Shown piece after piece: positions 55,031 through 64,000 of a DNA stretch of 64,000 bases. This stretch comes from Durusdinium trenchii (lineage: Eukaryota > Sar > Dinophyceae > Suessiales > Symbiodiniaceae). The position numbers and the translations under genes are program-made. Below the pieces are notes generated by a model. It did no database searches. It was not told where the DNA came from and worked only from the letters and a program-made list of their open reading frames with translations. The first letter of the stretch is position 1. Each line of letters begins with the position of its first letter. The stretch lies in contig CAXAMN010008557.1 of assembly GCA_963970005.1 (NCBI GenBank), forward strand, positions 716,757-780,756, in the 5' to 3' direction.

Positions 55031-57550
55031 GGAGTTTTTAGGTATCAAGCATTTGATCGGTTGGCAAGTAGGCAGTTCATAGACTTGGTGCCAGACTCAT
55101 ACCCTAGCCATCCAGAGGAATCCGACCTGGCTCCACCGCCAGTTAGTGCCCCTGCAACACAAGAGCCCCAGTCCATCTCTGATCGTGTCTCGGTTCCGAT
55201 GCCAGTTGATGCTCCACAAACAGTTGTGCCCGAACCACCGCAATCCGAGTTCGTAGATAAGTCATGGGTGCTTCCGGAGGAACCTCAGACCGAGCAGCCA
55301 AAGCCAGTGTCTGCCGAATCTGAACTGACCTATGGGCCTGTTCGTCAGCCTCGTCGCCGGATCCATCAAAAGGATGGTCCTATGGCCTTGTACCGTCCGG
55401 GTCCCATGCTGCAAGAGGATTTCCAAGAAATGATGCAAGAAATTGTTCCCGAACTGGTGAATCAAGTCCTGTCAGAAGAAGCAGCCAGTGATCCGAGCCA
55501 TGCCTCGTCCTCGGCGTCTCAGCCGTCTCGGGGTGTCAAACGATCAATCGATGGTGCTGATGACACTACTGCCGAACCGGCAGATAAGCGACCAGCCTTT
55601 GATCCACCTGATGAGGCCTTGTTCGCTGAGCCGACTGGTCAGACTTTTGCTTGTGATGAGATGGCAGTTTGTTCAGTTGAGCTCTTTGATAAACACCAGG
55701 TCCCTCAAGCATCGGATTCCCTGTCCCTAGAGGACAAAAGGGCATTGGTACGATTGTTTCGAGAAGGTGCCCCTCATGAGGTCATGGTAGCTGCTTACAT
55801 GAAGAAGAAGTCCTCGAAAGAAATTCCTGCTTTTGGTAACCCCCCTGATATCCAGAAGAAGGTCGATGAAGCTAAGGTATTAGAATGGGGTACCATTAGC
55901 GCCAAGCATGCAGGCAGACCTGTCCCAGGCCCTGAGGCAGATGAAGTTAGGAAGCATTTGAGCCATCGCATCATGGGTAGCCGTTTTGTGATGACCATCA
56001 AACATGAAGATGGTGCTGATCCCCGGATGAAGGCGAGATGGTGTCTATTGGGCCACCTCGGCCCAGATCTCACGGCCAAGGCCGAGATTGGCGATCTGCA
56101 AAGTCCCACCTTGTCTCAAGTTGGTCGAAACCTAGTGTTTCAGCTGATTGCTAGCAACAAATGGCGTATGGCCCTGGGAGATGTGAAGGGCGCCTTCCTG
56201 TCTGCCGGGAACCTTCCCAAGCGATACCGACCGCTCTACGCCCGCCTTCCACCAGGCGGTATTCCTGGTCTGCCAGATGACGCCTTGATTGAGGTAGTTG
56301 GTCATGTGTACGGATTGAACGATCCCCCAGCTGCATGGTACAAGAAGCTATGTCAAGAACTACTGCATGTTGGTTTTGAACGTTCTCAATTCGACTCGTG
56401 CCTTTTCTATTTTCGGGAGAAGGGTAAGTTGACCGGTATATATGGTGTGCATGTAGACGATTGTGTCACTGGGGGAGATGGTATAGGGTATCAACAAGCA
56501 ATTCAGAAGCTTCAATCCACCTTTGAGTTCCGTAAATGGAGAACCGGGTCAGGTGATTTTTGTGGTGCACAGTACACTCAATGTGACAAGACATGGGAAA
56601 TCACCATGAGTCAATCGCAGTTCATCGAAAAGATCCGACCCCTCCATCTAACTCGAGAGAGGTGTCAAGAGAAGACCAGCCCGCTGACCGACAAGGAAAT
56701 TAGCTGTCTCCGAGCCATCAATGGCAGCCTTAACTGGCTGGCCAATCAGTCTCGGCCTGATCTAGCTACTCAAGTTTCCTTTTCACAACAATCATTCCCC
56801 AAGCCGACAGTAGCTGATGCAATTGCAGCAAACCAAGCGATTCGACGAGCGAGACAACATGCTGATCAAACCATTCGTTTTTGCTGTATTGAACCAGAGA
56901 GCCTTGGACTGATGTGTCACTCGGATGCAGCATTTGGCAACGCCAAGGCTGGAGCGACTCAGGCCGGTTTCATTGTCAGCTTCACTCATAAAGCCATACA
57001 TGATGGTGCCGATTGTGCCTGGTCTCCGGCCTATTGGAAGAGTTTTCGCCTTCCCAGAGTGGTGAATTCCACCTTAAGTGCCGAGGCTCAAAGCATGTCC
57101 GTGGCCTCCAGTATGGTAGAGTGGACGAACTTGATCCTATCCGAAGCTTTAGATGGCCCCCGATGTTGTAGGAGTTTATGGTCTGGGTTGGGTAACCGCT
57201 TGACTCTAGTGATCACTGATTGTAAGTCACTTTATGATCACCTCCTCTCGCAGTCGTCGCCGACTCTCGACGATCGCCGTACCGCCATTGACATCGTGAT
57301 CCTGAGAGACAGCATCTCTAGGATGAAAGCATCCCTAAGGTGGATCCCCACGGATCGAATGCTGGCTGATGCCTTGACCAAAGAATCACCGGAAGCGTTT
57401 GACTTGCTTCGTGCATGTCTGAGAACCACCAGGTATCAGATCAGCCCTGAGGCACTTGTTCTGCAGAGAAGAGCTAGCGAGCGTGAGCGTCGAAAATCGT
57501 TCGCTTCGAAGCAGGCCCCACAGCCTCCTAAGGAGGATAAGGCATGTTGA
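55019..57550 (+). CDS. copia reverse transcriptase and RNase H
   Basis: An open frame with the copia RT (RVT_2): SPTLSQVGRNLVFQLIASNK, MALGDVKGAFLSAG (first Asp), LNDPPAAWYKKLC and GVHVDDCVTGG (catalytic DD). RNase H follows with CHSDAAFGNA (Asp), STLSAEAQSM (Glu), ITDCKSLYDHL (Asp) and LRWIPTDRMLADALTK. The first 200 codons are a Pro-rich linker. The listed start is the first Met in this frame near the shift from integrase; in an intact element it would be part of one polyprotein. All catalytic acidic residues are present, so RT/RNase H may still be functional if expressed. Confidence 0.9.
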   Translation: MKPKGVFRYQAFDRLASRQFIDLVPDSYPSHPEESDLAPPPVSAPATQEPQSISDRVSVPMPVDAPQTVVPEPPQSEFVDKSWVLPEEPQTEQPKPVSAESELTYGPVRQPRRRIHQKDGPMALYRPGPMLQEDFQEMMQEIVPELVNQVLSEEAASDPSHASSSASQPSRGVKRSIDGADDTTAEPADKRPAFDPPDEALFAEPTGQTFACDEMAVCSVELFDKHQVPQASDSLSLEDKRALVRLFREGAPHEVMVAAYMKKKSSKEIPAFGNPPDIQKKVDEAKVLEWGTISAKHAGRPVPGPEADEVRKHLSHRIMGSRFVMTIKHEDGADPRMKARWCLLGHLGPDLTAKAEIGDLQSPTLSQVGRNLVFQLIASNKWRMALGDVKGAFLSAGNLPKRYRPLYARLPPGGIPGLPDDALIEVVGHVYGLNDPPAAWYKKLCQELLHVGFERSQFDSCLFYFREKGKLTGIYGVHVDDCVTGGDGIGYQQAIQKLQSTFEFRKWRTGSGDFCGAQYTQCDKTWEITMSQSQFIEKIRPLHLTRERCQEKTSPLTDKEISCLRAINGSLNWLANQSRPDLATQVSFSQQSFPKPTVADAIAANQAIRRARQHADQTIRFCCIEPESLGLMCHSDAAFGNAKAGATQAGFIVSFTHKAIHDGADCAWSPAYWKSFRLPRVVNSTLSAEAQSMSVASSMVEWTNLILSEALDGPRCCRSLWSGLGNRLTLVITDCKSLYDHLLSQSSPTLDDRRTAIDIVILRDSISRMKASLRWIPTDRMLADALTKESPEAFDLLRACLRTTRYQISPEALVLQRRASERERRKSFASKQAPQPPKEDKAC

Positions 57551-57846
57551 GTGATGACTTAGTTTTTGACGGGTTATGCATTCGTGTGTTTCTCTTTACT
57601 TGGAGTCTGGATGGGCGACTCCGTTGTAAGTGCATTGGAATGTTGTCAAATGTCAAGCACTCGTAATTCAAGATCATTTTTTTTTGTGTACTTAGTTTGA
57701 TCCCTGGCACACGCCTGACTGTGAGAATTTTGATGCAGTGAGTTTGTTGTGAGCTCTGCTTTTGGACACAAGTCGTTTCGTCCGCAGAGCTTTCTCCACA
57801 GTTCCCGAGCGAGTACGAGCTTTGTTTGTTTTTGGCACCAATCGCC
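57551..57846 (+). other. Spacer between pol and the 3' ORF
   Basis: About 300 bases without a frame. TTTTTTTTTGTG at 57675 and TGTTGTGAGC at 57745 are the only noticeable runs. It could hold a promoter or splice acceptor for the downstream ORF, but none is evident. Confidence 0.4.
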
Positions 57847-58440
57847 ATGGCATCCAGCAAGCCATCGTTCACTTTGGCTGAGGCCGATGAATGTGTCCGC
57901 CTGGTACGGCTGGCACGCAAGGCAGGATGGTGGAAGTCCGTCTGGCAGCGGGTCGTGGGCTTGGACGACCTTGCCGAAGATTTGTCATGGGAGGCCGTGT
58001 CTCCTAATGCCCTCGCTGGCTCAATGACCGACGGCTCCAAGCGCCTCCGTGATGAAGGCAGCACGTCGAAGATGGTGACCTATGCACCTGCCGGATCTGG
58101 CCATGATGTCATGAAGAATGTTCCCATGCCCTCGACAGGGTATCCTGTTGGAGCTCCGAGTCCTTCAGTGGCACTCCCGGATGGAGTACCTACCGTGGAA
58201 CGGTGGGGTCAGACCCTTGTGAGTTTCGGGAAATTTAAAGATGCCAAGACATATGCAGAGCTTTTCGACTCCAAGGATGCATCCATTGCGTCCTATCGGA
58301 ACTATTGTGTGTCCCACTTCAAGAGTGGATCTCCGGGTCTGAAAGACCTTGTTTCGTACTTCAAGGCCCGTGGTTTGGATGATGCAAGTCAGTGCGTCAT
58401 TCCTGGAAGCCATACCTCTCGGCATTTTAGAGAGGATTGA
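57847..58440 (+). CDS. Extra 3' ORF of the copia element (unknown function)
   Basis: Open for 197 codons from the ATG at 57847 (MASSKPSFTLAEADECVRLV) to a TGA six bases before the 3' LTR. N-terminal helix-like part, a Gly/Pro/Ser linker, then VERWGQTLVSFGKFKDAKTY and SYRNYCVSHFKSGSPGLKDL. The FGKFKDAKTYAEL box loosely resembles small GKYKG-type domains, but this is weak. No membrane segment, so not envelope-like. It is intact although protease and integrase are broken, which suggests it is either recent or under selection. Confidence 0.7.
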   Translation: MASSKPSFTLAEADECVRLVRLARKAGWWKSVWQRVVGLDDLAEDLSWEAVSPNALAGSMTDGSKRLRDEGSTSKMVTYAPAGSGHDVMKNVPMPSTGYPVGAPSPSVALPDGVPTVERWGQTLVSFGKFKDAKTYAELFDSKDASIASYRNYCVSHFKSGSPGLKDLVSYFKARGLDDASQCVIPGSHTSRHFRED

Positions 58441-58446
58441 TAGGAG
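58429..58446 (+). other. Polypurine tract candidate
   Basis: AGAGAGGATTGATAGGAG lies directly before the 3' LTR. It is purine-rich but interrupted by T residues and overlaps the stop of the 3' ORF. Confidence 0.5.
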
Positions 58447-58547
58447 TGTTGATCGACCGCGTATCATGTCAGGACGCCAGGGACTTTCATGCCCCAGGAG
58501 GAAAAGGGCCGCATGGATCGCGGCTTCGTAGGTGTGTGCTACCAACA
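58447..58547 (+). repeat. 3' LTR, 101 bp
   Basis: One substitution (C at 58495) from the 5' LTR. It ends CTACCAACA and is followed by TATATATATA, matching the (TA)n before the 5' LTR. Confidence 0.95.
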
Positions 58548-58602
58548 TATATATATATATATATGCACATAATTACACTATATGTCAATGTGATGTCATT
58601 GG

Positions 58603-58665
58603 GTTGGAGGCGATTGCTTCTAGGTTGGAGGCCATCGCTATTAGGTTGGCCACTGCCAGTAGGTA
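58603..58665. repeat. 21-bp minisatellite, about 3 units
   Basis: GGTTGGAGGCGATTGCTTCTA, GGTTGGAGGCCATCGCTATTA and a partial unit, the same family as 10615-10727 and 7018-7040. (TA)n tracts flank it. Confidence 0.75.
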
Positions 58666-59439
58666 CAAACATATAGATATATAATATAATAATAATATAT
58701 ATATATATCAATGTGATGTCATTATGTGCAACATATCATCACCTGTGGTGAGCGAGGCCATCGCCAATCCAATTACGTGAACAATCAACTGCACTGTAAA
58801 CAAACACTAGTGAACATGAGGAGGCATTATCGGTTAGGTGTGTGCGTATCAATATAGTATATGGTATTCACCTACTTTGCTTCAATCACCGCCGTTTGCA
58901 ATGTTTTCTGTTCATTTTGGGATATGGTATGATAGAGTTTTGGTCCAGGGGAAGGGGTGCCATACGATGAAATCTCGGATGGACTTAAATCCAAACGAAC
59001 TGACATACAGCCAGGTGGAAAACGACTCATGAATACAAATCCTCATGAAACATAATGCAAATACATCTGACCTTCACAAAGCCTCAACAGGCAAATTATA
59101 AATAATAACAATTTTGACAGTCTATGCGGAATCTTTAGGGAATTGTTATTGTATCGCCACAAAAAAGAGTGAGGGGGGGACCCTAAATGTAACTTACATT
59201 TTCCTTGATTTTGAGGGTCAAAATTGCAATATAACAATTATTGTTTAAGGCATAAAACATGTAATGTTACATGTTCGACCCCCCAGCTTGCATTTTTCCA
59301 TTGAACATTCACAAGAAACATGACACCTGTATACCCCCCCGCCCCCCCTACCACGTTCAGGCAATTTAGCTAAGTTACATTTTCTGGTTTTTGAGCCCAT
59401 ATACTGAACATGTAACATTAATTGTTGAAGGCTCTTTCC

Positions 59440-59990
59440 CTTTAGACAATTCCTTGCATTTCCTTTCAATTGCATTATTATCCTCTATGTTCCTTTCATG
59501 TTCCTTTCATTTTGCATGTATTCCTTTTCATTTTGCTTTTCACGGTGGATTCAATTCCTTTCATATCCCTTTCATTTCATTTTGCATTGACGTCCTTGCA
59601 TTGATTTTGCATTCATGTCCTTTCATGTTCCTTTCATAATCTATACATTTCCTTTCACGTTCCTTTCATTTGGCATTCATGTCCTTGAATTGTCCTCTCA
59701 TTTTGCATTCATATCCAACCATTTTCCTTTAATTCTCATTGCCTGTCAGTTCCTTTCACGTTGCATTCATTTCCTTTCATGTTCAATTCATTTTGCATTG
59801 ATGTCCTTTCATTGTCCTGTCATTGTGCATTTATTTCCTTTCTGTTGCCTTTCGTTTCGCATTTATTTCCAAATAGATTCTTGAATTTTGCTGTCAGTTT
59901 ATTTGATTTTGAAGTCATTGCCTGTCATGTTCCTTTCATGTTGCTGAAGGCCAAGGCTTTTTCCCTTTCGACATTTCCTGTCATTTTGCA
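59440..59990 (+). repeat. CCTTTCATTTTGCATTCATGT degenerate array
   Basis: About 25 loosely spaced copies of TCCTTTCAT/TTTGCATT words. The three plus-strand frames translate as Phe-His-Ser-rich sequence, an artefact of the repeat. A related array on the opposite strand is at 60425-60690. Confidence 0.8.
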
Positions 59991-60424
59991 AAATCCTGAC
60001 GCACAAACGTGCACCAACACACACAAAATGACGCCTTGCCACCAAGCAAAAAATCAACCACACCCCCAAACCCTCAGATTTTCCCAGGAACACATAGGTT
60101 ATGTGGGAAACGCTGACCTCACAAATTGTAACTTACATTTTGTCAACATCCAAAAACCCTCAGAATTTACAAGGAACTGGGACGTCCCCCTGAATAACTT
60201 ACCTTTCTGCATTCTGTATGAAAGGAAAATGGCAGGAACAAAAAAGCAAAATGAAAGGAACATGAAAGCGCGGAGGTCACCGTCACCGTATGTGTGTTTC
60301 GACGTGATTTGGTGCTTCCTCTGGACTTGCCCTTCTTTGAAAATGGTGCCCGCGGCGGGCGCCATCTGCGAAACGGTGCAATTTTTTGTTCTCTCTCTAT
60401 GGTGGTAAAAGCCAGTGACCCCAC

Positions 60425-60690
60425 GGCACCTGTCACATGAATTCAAGGAAATGAATGCAAAATGAAAGGAAGTGAATGCGAAATGAAAGGACATGTCTAA
60501 AGGGAAAAAGCCTCAGCATGTCAAGCTACATTTTCAAAAAAGAATGCGGGCGCTTGGGAGGGTACCCGCATGACCGGTGTGAGCATACCACCTTTTGAAG
60601 AGAGTTCTATAACAGAAAAGGAATGCAAATGAAACGGACATGAAAAGAAATTAATGCAAAATGCAAGGAACATGAAAGGACACGCTCAAA
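60425..60690 (-). repeat. Same CCTTTCAT array, opposite orientation
   Basis: AAATGAATGCAAAATGAAAGGA-like words here are the reverse complement of the 59440-59990 array. A shared GGCTTTTTCCCTTT(A/C)GACA box marks both (near 59955 forward, near 60500 reverse). Confidence 0.75.
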
Positions 60691-60712
60691 CTGGTCATGC
60701 GGGTACCCTCCC
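60556..60712. repeat. 29-bp inverted repeat, 99-bp loop
   Basis: 60556-60584 (GGGAGGGTACCCGCATGACC then GGTGTGAGC) and 60684-60712 are reverse complements at 27 of 29 positions. The arms could form a hairpin or be ends of a very small inverted-repeat element. Confidence 0.85.
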
Positions 60713-60714
60713 AT

Positions 60715-62610
60715 GCGGGTACTCAATGTAACGAGGTTCAATTGGACAACGATAGCAAAGCAACACAGCGATATCAGCGATAGGAACAACAAAGAGCGAA
60801 ACAAAGCGTCAAGTTTCCAAGTGACATTTGTTGACCAAGTTGACCCCCCACGTCAATAAAAGTTGACAGTTGACCAATCCTCTGAAACGGTCTTCAAAAC
60901 ATGTAACTTAGAACATCCCCACGTATCAAGTTACATTTTCCTGCACCCCCCCACCCCCGCGGGGGTATGCCCGGCCCCGAAAAAACGTGGGGGGGGGTGA
61001 AGTTACATTTTTTATTGGGTGGGGGGGGTGCCAAACATGTAACTTACATTTTGGGTCCCCCCCTCCCTGTTTTCATGGTTAAAAGGGTGGCGATGTTATT
61101 GTTGTTTTTTTTGCGCCTGTTGGCCGTTTCCGCATCCATATGCATCTATAAAACTTTGCGCAACCCCGACAGGCTCAAAACAAATCACTTCCTCTGAGAT
61201 GCGATCCCGAGAAGCTCCAAGACAGGGTTGCGAATCACAAATACCGAACCACACTCACGGTCGGGGGGGCTCAGGGTTAGAGTCACAAACGATGAATCAC
61301 GAATCACGAAACAAATCACGAATCACGCGGCTGGATAACATTGGGTAACGACTTCCGGATCTCCACTCCTTCCTCTTGACTCTTGACTTTTTTGAGCCTG
61401 TCAAGGTTTTGTGAAGGTCAAGTGTTCAGGAAGCATCAGCAAGCTCAAAACAGCAAAGCAGCAACTGCTTGCATCTTTCGCGGTGTTGGCGGCCGTCTTC
61501 GGGTGCGATTGGTTGCTTCGGTCATCTCTTTTGCATTCTTTTGCGATGTCTGTGGCGGTCCCTGGCTGTTTCTAGTTGTCTTCAGCCGTCTTGCAGAAAT
61601 TAGGACATGAAGTTGATGTGATAAACAGAGGGGGACGCCCGACTGGCGTTGTTGCGCTGCGGCGCTGTGAACAGGCTGGTGGCACTGGTGGTGGCCTGTT
61701 ACCGCTGTTGGCACGGCGCTGGTCTCGAAGAAGGGGTCTCGCAGAAGGAAGTCTTGCGGGGTTTTGCAGAAGGGGTCTCACGAAGGGTGTTCCGCAGCCC
61801 CACGCCCAATCCCTCCCCCAACCCTAAAAGTGAAATTGGTGGCGCACCACTCCCACTGCGCATGCCGAGTCACCCATCGAAGATCGGACTCGCTAAGGGG
61901 GACTGACAAAAAGGGATTCCCGCAGAATGGTCTCGCCGATGGGGACCCATAGCTTCGCAGCTCACGTCGTATTTTCTTGACCTTACCTCCCCCGTGCAAT
62001 GTGATCAAATGCATCTAGTGGCAATCGTCCAGCACAAAAGCCTGGCTAGAGTGACCTGTGTGACGCATGCGCACAAAAGGCCGATTTTTTTAAACGTGTT
62101 TTTTTCCTCTCAATCCTGGTGTGCATAATTTTGAGGTTTTGTGAAGGTCAAATGCAAAAACGGTGTAGGAAACCTCGACAGGCTCGAACAAATCTGAAAC
62201 ATTCAGCTCCTCAAAGGTCCCCACAGCTTGTGCAAGTCGTGATTGTTTACATTAGTAGAGCCTGTGGGGGTTTTGTCGTGAAGGTGAGATGTATTTGCAT
62301 TGAGGATTGGTGTTCATGATTGCTAGTTCCCTCTTAACCATCAGCTCTCCCTTTATTGGTTAGTCCCAAACCAGGTCCTCGACATGCACTTCAAAACTTA
62401 TCCAACAGTCTTGAAATAGTTCTCCCTTTGTGTAGCTATTTTGGCTTATTTGGGCCCTTCCTTGATTGGTGACTTCCGCTATTCCTATGTTAAATTGGTG
62501 TGTCTAATCTTTTCTCTATTTCTTTCTGTTTCTCTACTTCTTGACCTCTCTGAGAGGCAAGCACACGCAAAGGAAATGCAATAGAAACAGTAGCAAGAGC
62601 AACCAAGAGC
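60715..62610. other. Unannotated stretch with G-runs and short dispersed repeats
   Basis: No recognised gene. Holds several long G/C homopolymers (60945-61030) and recurrent AGGTTTTGTGAAGGTCAA boxes (61404, 62132, a variant near 62270). Confidence 0.4.
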
Positions 62611-62611
62611 A

Positions 62612-62795
62612 AAAACAGAGGATTGATTGGCGGGCATCATTGCAATATACGCCGGGCCATAACGCAATGCTTTTCTTTAATGCTGGTTGCGTGTTTGCTT
62701 GAGCAGTGTCTCTTCCAAAAACGAAGGGCTTGATTGGCCGCTATGATTGCAACAAAGGTCATAACGTATTGCTTTTTAAATTTAGTAACCGTAAA
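62612..62795. repeat. Imperfect direct duplication of about 75 bp
   Basis: 62620-62690 and 62725-62790 share TTGATTGGC, ATTGCAA, the CATAACG-TATTGCTTTT block and similar spacing. Diverged, with no coding potential. Confidence 0.5.
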
Positions 62796-62799
62796 CAGT

Positions 62800-64000
62800 G
62801 GCCCTTCCTTTCTTGGATAGGTTGTTGATTGTAGGTGAAGAATTTGCAAAGCACAGATTTCTCAAACAAAACCTTTCAACGTTGCGATGTGTGAGCCAAC
62901 CCTTGAAGATTGAGGACGTTTTTTTTGATGGAGGACACCTTGCTTACTTCTACAGTAATAGTTCTATATGCACGTTTGTATGTGGTCAATTCTTTTTAAA
63001 CAATAAGACGAATTAACATAAACTCTTGTATAATACAGGGGGTTGCGGAAAGGAATTATATTCTTTAAAAAGACCGATTCGCCGACCCTCAAAATCCCCA
63101 AACTTGTTCCATACTCACGTTGTTATGCGGAGGAGTCCACCGACACCGGGAGAAACGTTTGTGGTAATGTTGCGGCGTCTATGGTGCCGGCAGTAGCATA
63201 ATAGCAAGCACTGGTGGTGGCTAGATTCTTGTGACAAAACTGCTCTTCAAACGGTGTTCTGAGTGCCATCATAAAACACATAGATTCCCATCATCGGTTC
63301 TACCTGGCTAATACGAAGCCCTAGCTGTCTAGAGCCGCGCCGTGAAGCCGCTGGTTTTTGTTAATGCCGGCTCTTCCTGGCTATTTTTGACCAAGTCCAT
63401 CATTTCCGCCAAATAGCGTGAGCTATTGGGGTTCTTACTTCAAGTATAGGAAGAGCTGCGTGTGTGCGTTTTCGAGCCTGGGTGCTGGTGCCGCTGCAGG
63501 GTGTCGCTCGAGGGTGCTGCTGCAACATGTCTCTGGCCCTGTGCAAGTTGAATTTCGGGTGCTGACACCGCTGAGCAGAGTGCCGCTGCGGATTGCGGCT
63601 GCAGGGTGCTGCCCCACAGATTCTTCTTTTGGCTATTTGGGGTCTATGCTGGCGTATATAATGCTTTTGAACAAACACTTTTTCAAGAAAGTCTCAAACA
63701 ATTGTGCGTATCAAATCCTTCATCAAATGCCGTTGTTTACGACTTTTTGCGCACTCGATTCCCAACAACCTTCAAAACTCAGATTTCTCGCCCGATAAAG
63801 GGTGCCGGGTTAAAGCTGAAACCTTGCGATTGACTATGCCATCTGGATACACACGCGCAGCACCTCCGGTGCAGGCGGATTTAGCGGGACTTGTTTTTAT
63901 ATATCTATCTATTTATCTAGCTATCCATCTATCTATCTCTTTTCTCTATGTATATATGTCTATAGGAACATGTACATAAGAGATTACACATGTCAAATGA
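62800..64000. other. Unannotated right end
   Basis: Only short frames. A GGTGCTGGTGCCGCTGCAGG-like degenerate motif repeats at 63480-63610, and a (CTAT)n microsatellite occupies 63900-63945. Confidence 0.4.

Larger units (their letters stand above)
51088..58547 (+). mobile_element. Ty1/copia LTR retrotransposon, full length, 7460 bp
   Basis: Bounded by 101-bp direct terminal repeats differing at one base (A at 51136, C at 58495), each starting TGTTG and ending CAACA. Followed by a tRNA-Met-type primer-binding site and preceded by a purine-rich tract. Module order gag, zinc knuckle, protease, methyltransferase-like, integrase, reverse transcriptase, RNase H is that of Ty1/copia, with an extra ORF before the 3' LTR. 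It sits in a (TA)n tract, so the target duplication (TATA on both sides) cannot be measured. gag, RT/RNase H and the 3' ORF are open; the protease-to-integrase part carries several frameshifts, a nonsense codon and an internal inversion, so this copy is not autonomous. Confidence 0.93.
59180..61060. repeat. Recurrent TGTAACTTACATTTT words
   Basis: The 15-mer or close variants occur at 59187, 60127 and 61038, with shorter AAGTTACATTTT or CATGTAACTT forms near 59370, 60899, 60928 and 61002. They are spread through low-complexity sequence with no gene. Confidence 0.5.

Noticed and set aside
59391..60408. Phe-His-Ser-rich plus-strand frames
   Set aside because: They follow the CCTTTCAT degenerate array and show no domain.

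Overview
The window looks like nuclear DNA of a dinoflagellate, most probably a symbiodiniacean alga. Reasons: genes are broken into many short exons; intron donors include GC and GA as well as GT; nearly every acceptor reads AG|G; all genes whose frames could be joined lie on one strand; and the space between is filled with satellites, microsatellites and decayed retroelements typical of that group. No rRNA, intact tRNA, CRISPR or prokaryotic operon was seen. Two 10-N scaffold gaps (31312-31321, 44792-44801) mark a draft assembly.

Layout. 1-4400: three satellite arrays, an AT-rich block of about 2 kb flanked by diverged direct repeats, and another tandem array. 5000-8600 (minus): an exon-split pentatricopeptide-repeat gene. 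11596-15856 (minus): two interleaved genes. The outer one is a short-chain dehydrogenase/reductase (SDR) in at least nine exons; the inner one, lying in an SDR intron on the same strand, is a five-exon type I (microbial) rhodopsin whose reading frame closes perfectly over 393 codons. 22080-26000: microsatellites bracketing LINE-like debris. 29586-36870 (minus): a cupin/JmjC-type Fe(II)/2-oxoglutarate oxygenase gene whose N-terminal exons are separated from its catalytic exons by a decayed DIRS-like retroelement (RNase H, methyltransferase-like domain, tyrosine recombinase). 43700-50450: dense short-word and trinucleotide repeats, a 114-bp tandem array and pentamer repeats. 51088-58547: a Ty1/copia retrotransposon with 101-bp LTRs, inserted in a (TA)n tract. 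It has gag, protease, a methyltransferase-like region, integrase, RT/RNase H and an extra 3' ORF; its middle is broken by frameshifts, 10-bp duplications and an internal inversion. 58550-64000: low-complexity repeats and a 29-bp inverted repeat, with no recognisable gene.

The host genes (RNA-binding PPR protein, photoreceptor-type rhodopsin, oxidoreductase, oxygenase) have no obvious shared pathway. A non-autonomous-looking repeat with terminal inverted repeats occurs three times (2407, 26201, 44725). The most interesting points are the rhodopsin with altered counterion residues nested in the SDR gene, and the related methyltransferase-like domains carried by two unrelated retroelement classes.
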